64,000 bases of DNA from Prionace glauca (GCA_037974335.1 CM075760.1:45657138-45721137); one strand, 5' to 3'. Counted from the first letter of the stretch, positions 41,550 to 53,236 are shown. Numbers and translations are program-made. The notes: generated by a model not told the origin, from the sequence alone.

Positions 41550-41974
41550 TGTAGACTCATTTCTGTGTAACGACACTGCGTTACTTCCTGGTCACCACAG
41601 ATCTCCTGCGAATCAGTATCACTGGGATTTTCTCTTTGGCGTCTGAATTGGAGATATCACCTGTAAAGAACAGAAGAGAACGGAGCAATAGGCTCCAAAG
41701 CACTGACGATAAAAATGGTGATGCAGGTTAGGATATGGTTTTTAATGGGGTAAATTTTATTGTTTCTACTGACACAAATATTTCGCAGATTTGGGTCCAA
41801 ATCTCGGGCTCAATGACAAGAAATACTTTAATTGAATTAAACAGTAAACTCTCCGACCTCCAGCGAAGTGGAAGCAGTTTTTCACTCAGAAACTGATGAC
41901 TGTATTTAACCTGTTTTCATGTCATCTATTCCACTGCTGAGGCCATAACAATTCTTCCGCTTGAAATCATTACC

Positions 41975-43125
41975 TCACAAGAGGTTATTGCAGAAGGTCA
42001 GGGGACATGGAGTTGGGAGTAGGGTGTTAGCGTGGATAGAGGATTGGTTGTCAAATAGGAGGCAGAGAGTGGGGGTCAATGGGAGCTATTCAGATTGGCG
42101 GTTGGTGACTAGTGGGGTGCCCCAGGGGTCGGTGCTAGGACCTCAGCTATTTACCATTTATATAGATGATCTGGAGGAGGGAACCAAGTGTATGGTGTCA
42201 AAATTTGTTGGTGACACCAAGATTGGTGGAACGGCAAATTGTGCGGAGGGTGTGGAGAGTCTACAGAAGGATCTAGATAGGCTGGGCGAATGGGCCGGGA
42301 AATGGCAAATGGAATTTAATGTTGGCAAGTGCGAGGTCGTCCACTTTGGAAGGAAGGACTATTAATTACGTGGCGAAAAACTGCAGCAGGCGGCGGTGCA
42401 GAGGGACCTCGGGGTCCTTGTGCATGAGTTGCAAAAACCCAGCTTGCAGGTGCAGCAGGTGGTCAGGAAGGCGAATGGGATGCTGGCCTTCATAGCAAGG
42501 GGGATTGAATATAAAAGTAGCTGCAGCTGTATAGGGCATTGGTGAGGCCGCAGCTGGAGTACTGTGTGCAGTTTTGGGCGCCGTACTTACGCAAGGATAT
42601 TTTGGCCTTGGAGGGAGTGCAGAGGAGGTTTACTAGGCTGATGCCGGAGTTGAGGGGGTTCAGCTATGAGGAGAGGCTGAATAAACTAGGCTTGTACTCG
42701 TTAGAGTTTAGAAGAATGAGGGGAGATCGCATTGAGACGTATAAGATGATGAATGGGATGGATAGGATAGAGGTGGAGAGACTCTTCCCGCTCAAAAAAG
42801 ACAGTAGGACTAGGGGGCACAGCCTCAAGATAAAGGGGGGGGGGGCGGTTTAGAACGGAGTTGAGGAGGAACTTCTTCACTCAAAGGGTGGTGAATCTCT
42901 GGAATTCTCTGCCCGTTGAAGTGGTGGAGGCTACCTCGCTAAATATTTTTAAGACGCGGGTTGATGGGTTTTTGATAAGAGAAGGGATTAAGGGTTCTGG
43001 GGAGATGGCGGGAATGTGGAACTGAGCCACAACAGATCAGCCATGATCTTATTGAATGGCGGGGCAGGCTCGAAGGGCTAGATGGCCTACTCCTGCTCCT
43101 ATTTCTTATGTTCTTATTAATTCTA
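41975..43125 (+). mobile_element. CR1 copy, 5'-truncated
   Basis: Same subfamily as the full-length element at 9001. It starts inside the reverse transcriptase at PHKRLLQKVRGHGVG and keeps SGVPQGSVLGPQL. The catalytic box reads FVGD instead of FADD, and a deletion near 42355 and other breaks follow. The frame at 42539-42853 gives the carboxy-terminal domain. A run of about ten G at 42836 shifts the frame. The tail is ttcttatgttctta. It is dead. Confidence 0.88.
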
Positions 43126-43317
43126 TTAATCGTTTATCAGCTCCTAATCGTGACTGGAACAATCCTTTTGTACTCCTTATGTTAATAATTCTCAGTCTGT
43201 AAGTGAATTTAAATGAGAGGTGTTTAGTTACGGTTAGTTATTAGGGTTTGTCTCAGCTGGCAGGTTTCAGTTTACACTATAGAATGATCCTTCACTTGTA
43301 TTTTCAATGTTAGTGCC

Positions 43318-43752
43318 AAGCTTGTACTCGTTAGAGTTTAGAAGAATGAGGGGAGATCTCATTGAGACGTATAAGATGATGAATGGGATGGATAGGATAG
43401 AGGTGGAGAGACTGTTTCCGCTCAAAAAAGACAGTAGGACTAGGGGGCACAGCCTCAAGATAAAGGGGGGGCGGTTTAGAACAGAGTTGAGGAGGAACTT
43501 CTTCACTCAAAGGGTGGTGAATCTCTGGAATTCTCTGCCCGTTGAAGTGGTGGAGGCTGCCTCGCTAAATATTTTTAAGAAACGGGTTGATGGGTTTTTG
43601 ATAAGAGAAGGGATTAAGGGTTATGGGGAGAGGGCGGGAAGGTGGAGCTGAGTCACGACAGATCAGCCATGATCTTATTGAATGGCGGGGCAGGCTCGAA
43701 GGGCCAGATGGCCTACTCCTGCTCCTATTTCTTATGTTCTTATGTTCTTATG
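43318..43752 (+). mobile_element. CR1 3' end, truncated copy
   Basis: It starts at the text cttgtactcgttagag and runs through an open frame (YSLEFRRMRGDLIETYK to GERAGRWS, stop near 43651). The UTR and a tail with ttatgttcttatgttcttatg follow. It is nearly identical to the end of the full-length element, so it is a recent insertion, only 190 bp from the previous copy. Confidence 0.9.
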
Positions 43753-43962
43753 ACCCCCAAGTAAAGAGCAGCCAATTCTTCCCTCGTACAGCGAATCTCA
43801 GAATCAGCAGGAATCTGCCTTCGATGTGAGCGGTTTTGTAAGGTGTTTATGTGGATTGTTCTCGGGGTTTGTGTTCACGGGAATACATTCACGTGTCAAT
43901 GTCAGACCCGCTGTTATAACCGGCACCCAGCAGACAGCAGCTGTGACCCAGAAACCTGCGGC

Positions 43963-44001
43963 AGTTTTTGTACGAGGATTTCATTCATTTTCATCACTGT
44001 G
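43963..44001 (-). other. 23-spacer recombination signal of V segment
   Basis: On minus: heptamer CACAGTG (44001-43995), 23-bp spacer, nonamer ACAAAAACT (43971-43963). Consensus heptamer and near-consensus nonamer. It directs joining to a 12-spacer D or J. Confidence 0.93.
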
Positions 44002-44473
44002 AAATTCTGTGCACAGGAATAGACCGCGGTGTCAGACAGCAGCAGCTCCGAGATGGTCAATCGGTACAACTTTTCTGATTTCTCGATTGTATCAGAAAAC
44101 CGGGTCTGAGCGAAATCCGCCTTCCATTCAGCACGGCCGCTCGTATACCTCCGGACCGCAAACTCGGGCTGTCTGCCTGGGTATTGACGGTACCAGAATA
44201 AATAATATGCATCGTTGGTGTACGTGCAGCTTAAAGTGACACTTTCTCCCTCTGTCCGTGTGAGTGAGGATTCCTGCTGAGGAATAGAATCTCCATTGCT
44301 CAGATCTGGAAAACACGGTAAAAGAAATAAAAAACATTCAGCTGAACTGAGGGTGAAAATTCACAGACGGTGTAACATAAAAATAGACATTAAAAAGTTA
44401 CACTCCTTTTTAAAGAGTGAAACTTACCGACAATGAATGCCACCCAGATCACAGTGAGGATCGAGCGCCGCAT
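44002..44473 (-). CDS. TCR alpha/delta-type V gene, intact
   Basis: The leader exon 44473-44428 (46 nt, MRRSILTVIWVAFIV) is followed by a GTAAGT donor. The V exon 44305-44002 starts after ttttccag and codes DLSNGDSIPQQ, then Cys in TLSCTY, Trp in LFWYRQYPG and the second Cys in DTAVYSCAQNF. It is an immunoglobulin V domain for the antigen-binding chain of a T-cell receptor; WYRQ and the CAxNF end fit alpha/delta. All splice sites, both Cys and the recombination signal are present. A CRE (TGACGTCA) lies at 44627-44634 with a CCAAT box beside it. Alpha versus delta cannot be told without J and C. Confidence 0.88.
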
Positions 44474-44626
44474 TGCTGCTGTTCCTGGATTCCAGGGACT
44501 CTTGTGTCTCTCAAAGCTCAGAATATCGAACAAGATAAGGCTGAGACCATTGGCTGAGGCTGGTCTGATTTCACTTCCTACAGGACGTATGGCAGGAAGA
44601 GCTGAAATCACTGGATCTGATTGGCC

Positions 44627-44634
44627 TGACGTCA
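44627..44634 (-). promoter_or_regulatory. CRE upstream of V gene
   Basis: Perfect TGACGTCA about 155 bp upstream of the leader ATG, with CCAAT immediately next to it (gattggcc on plus). Such CRE/decamer elements are known in TCR V promoters. TGATGTCA-like sites lie upstream of other V genes here. Confidence 0.6.
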
Positions 44635-44649
44635 TTGACTTCAACACAA

Positions 44650-46110
44650 TTGTTGATTAGAGAGAACTGAGACATTGACCATACACTCTGCTGTTCAGAG
44701 CGAGGCGAGTAAACACAGCTAGGTTGATCCTAATTGAGCTAAGAGACATTTTTACGTTCAATTGACCTGGAAGAAATCGCTTTGAAGAAGGAAATGCAAG
44801 TGATGAATGTGGATGAAGCTGTTCCGAGTATTTGAGTCACTGTCATTAATTAGACTGAGTTTGAGATGGGATCAATTGGGAAGATGATCTAAGATTTTTC
44901 CTGTGATAGCGACAGATCAAACAGAGCGGGGAAATACTGCGACAGTGAATAGGTGAAACTTCCAAATTTAGTGTATGTCAAAAAGGTTGGTTTATTAAAT
45001 AGGGTTAAAGGGTTGCATCCAATTGCTCAGTTGAAGTGAGCCTAACATCTAACTCCTCTTTCGGAGTGATGGGATCTATCTTGTGGATACATTCTCCAGA
45101 CTCTCTCCTTTTCTGAGGGCTGAAAAATGTCTCCAAACGTACAAGACAAGATCTCTGCTGATTTTCACAAAAGGTACAAAACAGTCCCTTGAAATATCAC
45201 GGAGATGTTTTCTCTGATACGGCATTTCTGAACTACACAGCCAGTAGAAAAGTAACAGAATCAGGACGAAAATCCCACACTGGAAGTTCCAAACAGCGCT
45301 CGCATTGCTAAACAAAATCAAAAGTTCCGCCTCGTAAATGTGAGTCACCAGCAGCCTCAAAACTAAAACAACGTCAAGAACATTTGCGGAATGGTATTAA
45401 TTAACTCCAGAGTACAGTTTTATGAGAGCAACTTTCATAAATCTATTTCATTACTTCATTGTACTTTTTTCCTTTCAATGTGTTTACCGTGACTCTAACA
45501 TTAAACAACCCTCTCTCCATATCCCCTCCCAGTTTTCTGGAGCCTTTGACCGCGGCCTGCTCACACAGTTTATTTAAACAAAATACATTGCCGAATTGTA
45601 CACATTGAATAGATTTCGCAAAGTGGTGACTGTGACCTTTAAACCAACCCCAAGTACATTTTGTGCCCACTGAGCTTCAGAACGTTTCCAAAAGGTTGAC
45701 GCGGTTCCTGTCAGAACTAATAATCCAAATTTTTCTTGTTGTAATCTACAGACCAGGATTATATTCCCCGACCACCTCTTCCTCCTCCCCCAGCCTCTAA
45801 AAGTGCCGCCATACCTTTATGAAGAGACTGACTGTAGCGGGGCTCAGACCCTTTTCTTTTAAGTCAGCCCGAGATTACCTCCTACTGGTCACAAAGAACC
45901 AGAGACACAGACGGAAGTGCGGCGAGAGCATCCCGAGGGCAGGGAACAAATTACTAAAGGCAGGGATTAGAACGGGTATCTTCAAATATGACTGAGCTGA
46001 TTGGTTTGTCGGATTGAAATCGGCAGTTTGTTTGTGTAGTTGCTCCTGGGAACAGTTTCATTCGAAGTTGCTTTCGTTTCCTTTCTCTGTGCATTGTGGC
46101 TACATCGACC
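44650..46110. other. No gene recognised
   Basis: A 94-residue minus-strand frame at 45076-45360 contains one hydrophobic stretch (GIFVLILLLFYWLC) but has no family signature and no splice context. The rest is unassigned. Confidence 0.35.
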
Positions 46111-46168
46111 GCGATTTTACACAAGCGACAAGAGATAGCAACTGCATTCTGCAGCAAAAAAAAAGAAC

Positions 46169-46207
46169 AGTTTTTGTACAGGGCTGAGCCTGTTTTCTGT
46201 CACTGTG
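46169..46207 (-). other. 23-spacer recombination signal
   Basis: Heptamer CACAGTG (46207-46201), 23-bp spacer, nonamer ACAAAAACT (46177-46169), all on minus. Intact even though its gene carries a leader stop. Confidence 0.9.
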
Positions 46208-46670
46208 AGACTGAAAGCGCAGTAATACACGGCGGCGTCAGCCAGCTTCAGGTCCAGGACAGTTAAACTTGTGAATTTATTCTCAGTCTGGAGCTCAACA
46301 GAGAAACGGCTTTTGGCAAAATCCGCTTTATCTTCACTGCCTCCCGAGTATTTCCACAATATAAACTCAGGCTGTGAGTCTGGGTGCTGCCGGTACCAGT
46401 ATAGATAGTAGTCGCTCTGTTTAGTATCATATTTACAATTTAAAGTCACCGCTTCTCCTTCTGTCCTAACATCTGAGGAAGGCGACTGAGTGACAGAATC
46501 TCCATGAATCAGATCTGAAAAATAAATATAAAAAGATCTGACAGGCGACTGTTGAAAATTTTGTTTTACACCATGTTTCAAAAATGTAAAAACCAAAGTT
46601 GAAATGTGTTTGGTCCACATTTACCTGTCAGAAATATTGCCTACACAACCCAGATGCTGAGCAGCCGCAT
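46208..46670 (-). pseudogene. TCR V gene with leader stop
   Basis: The V exon 46514-46208 is fully open: GDSVTQSPSSDVRTEGEAVTL in short, Cys in LNCKY, Trp in LYWYRQHPDSQP, Cys in AAVYYCAFSL. The leader exon 46670-46625 (46 nt) begins MRLLSIWVV and then has TAG at codon 10 where Leu is expected, before a normal GTAAAT donor. Translation from the leader would fail. The intact V exon and recombination signal suggest recent loss or an allele; a sequencing error at one base is possible. Confidence 0.8.
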
Positions 46671-46699
46671 TGTCTCTGTCTGCTCTGTGGAAGAGGAGT

Positions 46700-47885
46700 T
46701 GGGGATTTTGAAGACATGTTCTAAACCCCGCCCTCAGTAATCTGCTGTGAGTCTCAGGATGTTTTCACTTCACTTCCTGATGTTCCCAGTGACATTGAGA
46801 ATAGGCAGGCTGGTGAGCTGGCTGCCAGTGGCTGGCTGCCAATGGTTGGAAACACTCAGAGCCGGGGAACAGTCAGTGCTTTATGGAAGGAATATTTCCG
46901 TTTTACACAGCAGATGGTGACAGTTAAACCCGATTCTGATTATTGTGACCGTCAATCTCAGGCTTGCTCCAGGATTTGGTTCATTCAGGATCAGTCCGTT
47001 TAAGCTTTACCATCGGCTCAGCCATGACTGCGAGATTCCCCTCAGGCAACACTGAGACAATTATTGAACACTTATTGCATTTTATGTCGGAGTGGTTGAT
47101 TGACTCTCCACATTGTCAGCGTCCCTGCCGTTCGAAGAGAAACTCCCAATTCAAGGGTAAAGCTAGTATTTGTTGGTTAAGGAAGGAGCGGTTCTACCGC
47201 CGTTCAGCGGGTCTGATAATCAGTTATGGAATCCTTCCCAACATAGTTCAAAGGAAGGGATATGTGTTTGTGATGATATGCTTAAAAAGTATACCTGCTG
47301 CTTTGGACAAAAGTACTGGCTGTCACTGTACGTTCCGTCGAACAATCTTGAAGTTTTCACATTTCCACTAATGTAACGTCTCTCAATGGCACCTCTGTTT
47401 AAAATTACTAACTTCAATCGGGTTAGTTATCGTGTATGCAATGAGCCACCACCCTCGGAGTTTGGGATTTGTTTAAGAGATAATAATGTCAGCACTTCTA
47501 GTAACTCGACAACCGTGTGTTCAAAACACGAGAGCAAAGTTCAGACAGCAGATAAACAGTCTCCTGAGGATATGTAAAGCTTGTCCTCATTACCTACAAT
47601 TCAATACCAGCCGGCTAGGAAAATCTTTTCGGTGTCACTTCCATTCATAAAAGAAATGAATATGGTGCTGAAATGATTACAGTGTAATAATTCAGAAAAC
47701 AGCTCTCACAATGGGTTTTCATTTACATTTTCATATCCTTTTCCACATCAGACACACCTTCTCTCACTAGCTCTGGCCTCTGATCAATATCAGGCTCCAA
47801 TCCTGCTACAATGCGGGTGTTTTTGTAATGATTATTGACCACTTTATCTTCTTCAAAACATTGAAGCAAATTGGGTTCAAGCATT
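46700..47885. other. No gene recognised
   Basis: V-gene upstream sequence followed by unassigned DNA. Short frames on plus (46964-47371) lack motifs. Confidence 0.35.
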
Positions 47886-47889
47886 TAAA

Positions 47890-48135
47890 TTACCATTGCA
47901 AACAGTGCAGAAGGAGGCTTTTGGGCCCATTAAGTCTGCATCCTTCGCAATCACACCGAGGCCCAGTCCCCGTAGTCCCTACTAGTTTCCCTAACACTAA
48001 AGGGCAATTTAATATGGTCAATCAACCTAACTTTGGACTGTGAGGGGAAACCGGAGAACCCAGACGAGAAAGTGCAAACTCCACATAGGCAGTGACCAGA
48101 GGCCCCGGCGCTGTGAGGCAAAGTGCCACCCAATG
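47890..48135 (-). repeat. SINE copy
   Basis: Same family as 5425-5768. The tail aggaggcttttgggcccatt is at the left and the tRNA-like head (gcgctgtgaggcaaagtgcc on plus) at the right. Degraded. Confidence 0.7.
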
Positions 48136-48665
48136 GTGCCTATTCGAAGAAATGTTCCAATGGCAGCGGACAGAAAGGGAGAGAATCTTTGTTATTCATT
48201 GGCCTCGCCTGAGAGTTTCCTTTTGTGGCTCAGTGGAATTTTGCCGGACTTATTTAAGATGCCGAGCAGAAAATTAGGTTCTGAATCGTTGAACGAAATA
48301 TTGGAAAAAAGGTAAAGCAATTACAGGTGAAAACTGGAAACTGGAGGCAGGAAGGGACTGAGTGGAAAAATAAATTGAAAGGAACAAGGACAATTAACAT
48401 GTAAACAATTAAGGTTCTACAGATGTACTTGTGGAGTCTATTTTTAATATGTTGCAAATTGAAATCATAAAGTAATATAGTTCTATGAGTGAACCTCACA
48501 ATCTATTGTGTTTTGTATTATTTGCAGGTTGAGAAAGATCCCTCTGGCTCTCGCACCGCTCAGTGAATTATTGCTGCTCTTCACCGGTATGAGAGCGCCC
48601 TCTGCTGCTTAGTCTCTGGAGTTGTCGCTGTGGAATTTTGACTGGGACCCGCGACATCTCTGCAG

Positions 48666-48800
48666 CAGTGTGGGGACTCATGATACTGAAATACACAGCG
48701 GTGTCGGAGATCAGGACTTTATTAATCATCACTTCAGTGATCTTGGTAGTTTTACTAAACTTTGATTTCAAAATCTGGGCTTGAAGTTTCTTATCCCCCC
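48666..48800 (-). pseudogene. TCR V-exon relic (3' half)
   Basis: The minus strand reads TKITEVMINKVLISDTAVYFS, the end of a V domain in which the second Cys is replaced by Ser. A changed heptamer (CACACTG, 48672-48666) with a 23-bp spacer and a poor nonamer follows. The 5' half is lost where a LINE fragment begins at about 48830. Confidence 0.65.
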
Positions 48801-48829
48801 AAAGTGATAGAGCATGTGAGAGATGGATG

Positions 48830-49190
48830 CTCAGCCAGAACCTGATGTCCTCGTACGTGAGTCGCTGAAAGTAAATGTGCAGTTACAGCAGGCAGTAAAG
48901 AAGAAAAATGATTTGCTAACCTTCAAAGCAAGAGGATTTGAGTACAGGAATAGGGATGTTTTGCTGCAATTCTATCGGGCATTGTTGGGGCCACACCTGG
49001 AGTATTGTGTGTAGCTTTGACGTCCTCATCCGAGAAAGGATGTCCTCGCTTCAGAGGGATTGCAGAGAAGGTTTACCAGGCTGTTTCTTGGGATGTTAGT
49101 TTTGTCATTTCAGTAGAGAATGAATGAGTTAGGATTCTATTTAAAGAGTTCAAAACAGTGAGACGAAATCTCACAAAAACTAATAAAATT
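48830..49190 (+). mobile_element. CR1-like LINE fragment
   Basis: Plus-strand frame with VRESLKVNVQLQQAVKKKND, LLTFKARGFEYRNRDVLLQF and YRALLGPHLEYC, then degraded RRFTRLFLGM text. It faces the next LINE tail to tail. Confidence 0.7.
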
Positions 49191-49204
49191 CCAGGAGGAT
49201 TACA

Positions 49205-49995
49205 TAGACACATAGAACATAGAACATTACAGCGCAGAACAGGCCCTTCGGCCCACGATGTTGCGCCGACCAGTTACAAAACAATGACCCACTAGCCTAA
49301 ACCAATCCCTTTTCAACCATAAACCTATCCACAGATCTTTTAAACGCCCCCAAACTAGGTGCATTTACAACTGCAGCTGGCAGGGCATTCCAGTCCCTCA
49401 CCACCCTCTGGGTAAAGAACCTACCCCTGACATTTGTCCTATAACTACCCCCCCCTTAATTTAAAATCGTGCCCCCTCGTGCTAGCTTTCTCCATCCTAG
49501 GAAAAAGGCTATCACTATCTACCCTGTCTAAACCTCTAATCATCTTATATGTTTCAATGAGATCCCCTCTTAGCCGCCTTCTTTCCAGCGAAAACAACCC
49601 CAAATCTCTCAATCTCTCCTCATAGGATCTCCCCTCCATACCAGGCAACATCCTGGTAAACCTCCTCTGCACCCTCTCCAAAGCCTCTACATCCTTCCTG
49701 TAATGTGGGGACCAGAACTGCACACAAAACTCCAAGTGCGGCCGCACCAGAGATGTGTACAGTTGCATCATGACGCTGCGACTCCTAAATTCAATCCCCC
49801 TACCAATAAACGCCAAAACTCCGTATGCCTTCTTAACAACCTTATCTACTTGATTCCCAACTTTCAGGGATCTATGTACACATACACCTAGATTCCTCTG
49901 CTCCTCCACACTATTCAAAGTCCTCCCGTTAGCCCTATACTCAACACATCTGTTATTCCTACCGAAATGAATTACCTCACACTTCTCCACATAGA
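49205..49995 (-). mobile_element. CR1-like LINE 3' half
   Basis: Minus-strand 188-residue frame from CEVIHFGRNN to FKLRGG, covering the region after the reverse-transcriptase active site (HRSLKVGNQVDKVVKKAYG, RRFTRMLPGMEGRSYEERL). The tail at 49205-49270 carries gaacatagaacatt and cccttcggccca on plus. One frame slip occurs near a C-run at 49450. Confidence 0.85.
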
Positions 49996-50274
49996 AGAAG
50001 GAATACGCCATTCAGCCCATAGAGCCTGCTCCGCCATTCATTTGAACATGGTTGATCATCAAATTTAATATCCTGATTCCTCTTTTCTCTCATATGCTTT
50101 GATCCCTTCAGTCCCAAGAGCTATATCTATTTTCTTCTTGAAATCGGAAAACGTTTTAGTCTCAAATAGTGGTAGTGAATTCTATACGTTCACCACCCTT
50201 CAGCTGAAGAAATTTCTTCCCATTTGAGTTCTAATAGGCTAACCCCTCTTTCTTCAAACTATGACCCCTAGTTA
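49996..50274 (-). mobile_element. Old LINE 3' end
   Basis: Plus text agaaggaatacgccattcag, tgctccgccattcatttgaa and ttcaccacccttcagctgaa is the complement of a CR1-type 3' end. It is strongly degraded and is followed by a SINE. Confidence 0.6.
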
Positions 50275-50545
50275 GAATCATAAAAACCCTACACTTCAGA
50301 AAAATGCCATTCGGCCCATCGAGTCTGCACCGACTACAATCCCACCCAGGCCCTACCCCCATATCCCCAATATTTACCCACTAATCCCTCAAACTACGCA
50401 TCTCAGGACGCTAAGGGCAATTTTTTAGCACGGCCAATCAACCTAACCCCCACATCTTTGGACTGTGGGAGAAAACTGGAGCACCCGGAGACACGAGGAG
50501 AATGTGCTAACTCCACACAGACAGTGCTAACTACTTTGCTACCAT
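50275..50545 (-). repeat. SINE copy inserted in LINE remains
   Basis: Same family as 5425-5768. It reads ttcggcccatcgagtctgca at the left (tail) and cagtgctaactactttgcta at the right (head). The flanking LINE pieces are of similar type. Confidence 0.8.
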
Positions 50546-51020
50546 GCCAAGTTCTGGACTCCTCCATCACTTGGAACATCCTTTCTGAATCTTCACTGTT
50601 TAACTCTGTTAGGATTTTAACAGACTTTATCATATCCCCTCTCAGCCTTCGAAACTCCGGTGAATACAATCCTAACCGATTTAGGCACTCTTCATATGAT
50701 AAATCTACCATCCCAGAAATCAGCCTGTTAAATCTTCGCTGTGCTCCCTCTCGAGGATTAGACAGAATAGATCCAGAAAGAATTTTCCCGATGATGGGGG
50801 AGTCCAGAACTAAGAGTGGCAGTTTGAAGGTTAGGTTTAAACCTTTTGGGACTGAGCTGAGCAGAGATTTCTTCACCCAGAGAGTAGCGAAGTCATGGAA
50901 TTCACTACCACAGGAAAGTAGTTGAGGCCAAAACGTTGTGTGTTTTCAAGAAGAAACTAGATATCGCTCTTCCTTCTGGAGATTTTTTGCCCAGTGATTC
51001 CTAAGTTTAGAATCAGATGA
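50546..51020. mobile_element. Two LINE pieces in opposite orientation
   Basis: 50546-50755 reads on minus (FNRLISGMVDLSYEECLNRLG in part). 50756-51020 reads on plus (IDPERIFPMMGESRTKSG, RDFFTQRVAKSWNSL). They meet head to head near 50755, so a rearrangement or nested insertion happened here. Confidence 0.65.
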
Positions 51021-52364
51021 TGCAGAAAATTCTCCAAAGGTCAGTTAATGTTGGTGGCAAATCCTGAAATCCGAATGGCTTAGAAATTCGAAGCATTTGG
51101 AGATGGGCATGATAATCAGTACATTATGGATACACGGTGATAGCATGACTCGAAACAAATTCGGCCTCCTGGAGGAGAAATTAAACTAGTTCCACAAACC
51201 TGTCTCTTGTCCACATCAATCTGTATCCACCTTGCCCCTGCTACTTCCTGCTGTTGAAATGAGCAATGATACATTCTGTTGCATTGTTCTTTTGTTCATT
51301 TGAACAACAAAATGTATTCCATGACCTTTAAAACAAATTAACATTTGGCAGTGGTGTGATTCGAACACACTCTCCCACAGTTATTTGCCATGCTGAATTA
51401 GTGACATAAACTTGTCATCAGCGCTGCCAGAGGAAGGAGTTGGCGTCATATCTGGTGCCGCCAGGAAACAGAATAAATGGAGCAAGACAAAGTCATAAAT
51501 CACATTCAGCCTGCTCCACCATTTAATAAGATCAGGGCAAATAAAGTCACCATAGTCCCAGATGAACAAATGTTGTTATTTATTCATCAGATAATAAAAG
51601 AATAACATTGCGGGTATTGAAATCTGAAATAAAAACAGGAAATGCTGGATCAACTCAACAAGTCTGGAGAAAAACAGAGTTAACGTTTCAGATTTAAACC
51701 ATCATCCTCCAGGGATATTCACCTTATTTGTATATTCACCAGATTAAGATGCTACAGAAAAGTAAACAGAATAGTGTAAAAGTTGAGGATATTCTTATTG
51801 AGCAGCTGAGAATGCTCGAGGAGCCAATTGGCCCACTTATGACCTTATTTCCCATATTCTAATCAGTGCGGTCAAGGCAATGGTTATGGTGATGTGAATG
51901 AGTCAGTGTGGCTGGATGATCTTATAATTTCAGGTTCTAGTATCTGTGGTGATTCGGCCTCTGCCAAATTTCCAACTGGTTTGCTCTTTGAGGCGGGCTT
52001 GTTTCTCCCGAGGCCTCTCCCACTCTCTGTGTTTGCCAAAGTGACTCAGCTCACCGATGTGAATAAGCTGGTTTTTCCACCACATTAGTTCACATTAGTT
52101 CAGAAGGTCATGTCAAAATGTTTCCGATAAAAATAATTAAGATGAAAGATGTAAGAGGAGTCTGTTATGCTAAGAAGGAGCTGCGGCAAATAAGCGGAAG
52201 ATGTGAATGATGTTAATGATGATTGACAGGAATGCATTGGAACCTTGGCGATTTTGTAGATCGAGTCCATTTTACACTTTGAAATCAGAATAACGAGATG
52301 CCATTTGGAAATGCACATTTGCTGTCTGCCTATTTTAGGACTTGAAGTAACGTTGATGCAATAT
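51021..52364. other. Unassigned, with one dispersed repeat
   Basis: A copy of the dispersed repeat at 24830 and 30285 lies at 51625-51720 (aggaaatgctggatcaactc, gttaacgtttcag). A lone T-arm-like gtgattcgaacacac at 51356 may be a tRNA scrap. No gene is recognised. Confidence 0.4.
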
Positions 52365-52437
52365 GCCCGACTAGCTCCGTCGCTAGAGCATGAGACTCTT
52401 AATCTCAGGGTCGTGGGTTCGAGCCCCACGTTGGGCG
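52365..52437 (+). tRNA. tRNA-Lys(CTT)
   Basis: 73 nt. Anticodon arm TGAGACTCTTAATCTCA is perfect with CTT. T arm GTGGGTTCGAGCCCCAC is standard. Acceptor GCCCGAC/GTTGGGC pairs with one mismatch or weak pair. The D loop has lost one of the two conserved Gs (GTCGCTAG), which may weaken the fold. Confidence 0.85.
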
Positions 52438-53164
52438 CCATTATTCTCAAACTTTATTGGGAGAATTCTATTTCTCCAGAATGTCACCGCTTAAAATGAG
52501 TCGTTCACAGTCTTGCTTTGTTAATATCTCAATCACTATTTTCTGAATGAAAAGTGCCTCCACTCCTTTGGAAGTCGGACAGTTTTGTGCTTAATTCAGT
52601 GGACAGTTTTTTAAAAATTATTTAGCACCAGATTTGAACCCAAATTGGGAAATATTTGTGTGAGTGGAAAAAATAAAATCTACTCCATTATTAGCCAGAT
52701 TTTACCCCGTATCATCATCTCCATCGTCAGAGTTATGCAACCTATCAATGTCCTTTTACTGTTCTTGACGATCTGAACATGACATTTTCAACTCAACGCA
52801 AACCTGGCTAATAGTGGAGTAGATTTTACTTTTTCCACTTACACACATAATTTCCAGATTTGGGTTTAAGATTCGCATTCAGTTATGAAGTTTAATAGTA
52901 CTTGAGAGTTGTGATAAGCTGGTGTTGTTCCGCGGCTTTACTACAGTAAGGTTTATATAGGAGGATGCCAATAATTCTCTTTGAATGTGATGAGCGACAA
53001 CGAAACTTAATGCAGTAGGAGGTAGTGTACTCAGTATTATGGGGGAACCAGCATAGACACTTTAAATATGAATTGTTGTGGGTAATTGACACGATTGCGG
53101 AATGGGACTGATTCAAACTGGCAGAAGTATTGCATGATCACTTGCAGGTTTCTGTGGTGTGTTC
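52438..53164. other. No gene recognised
   Basis: Contains an imperfect inverted pair: gtggaaaaaataaaatctact and gccagatttta near 52660-52700 against ctggctaatagtggagtaga near 52805-52850. Nothing else is recognised. Confidence 0.4.
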
Positions 53165-53236
53165 GGTTCTGTTGTGTAATGGTGAGCACTCTGGACTTTG
53201 AATCCAGCGATCCGAGTTCAAATCTCGGTAGAACCT
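53165..53236 (+). tRNA. tRNA-Gln(TTG)
   Basis: 72 nt. Acceptor GGTTCTG/TAGAACC closes with one G-U pair, the anticodon loop CTTTGAA gives TTG, and the T arm CCGAGTTCAAATCTCGG is perfect. It decodes CAA. It is the best preserved Gln copy in the window. Confidence 0.92.

Noticed and set aside
45076-45360. 94-residue frame with one hydrophobic stretch
   Set aside because: No family signature, signal peptide context, splice sites or conserved neighbour.
51345-51400. T-arm-like motif gtgattcgaacacac
   Set aside because: No matching D or anticodon arm nearby.
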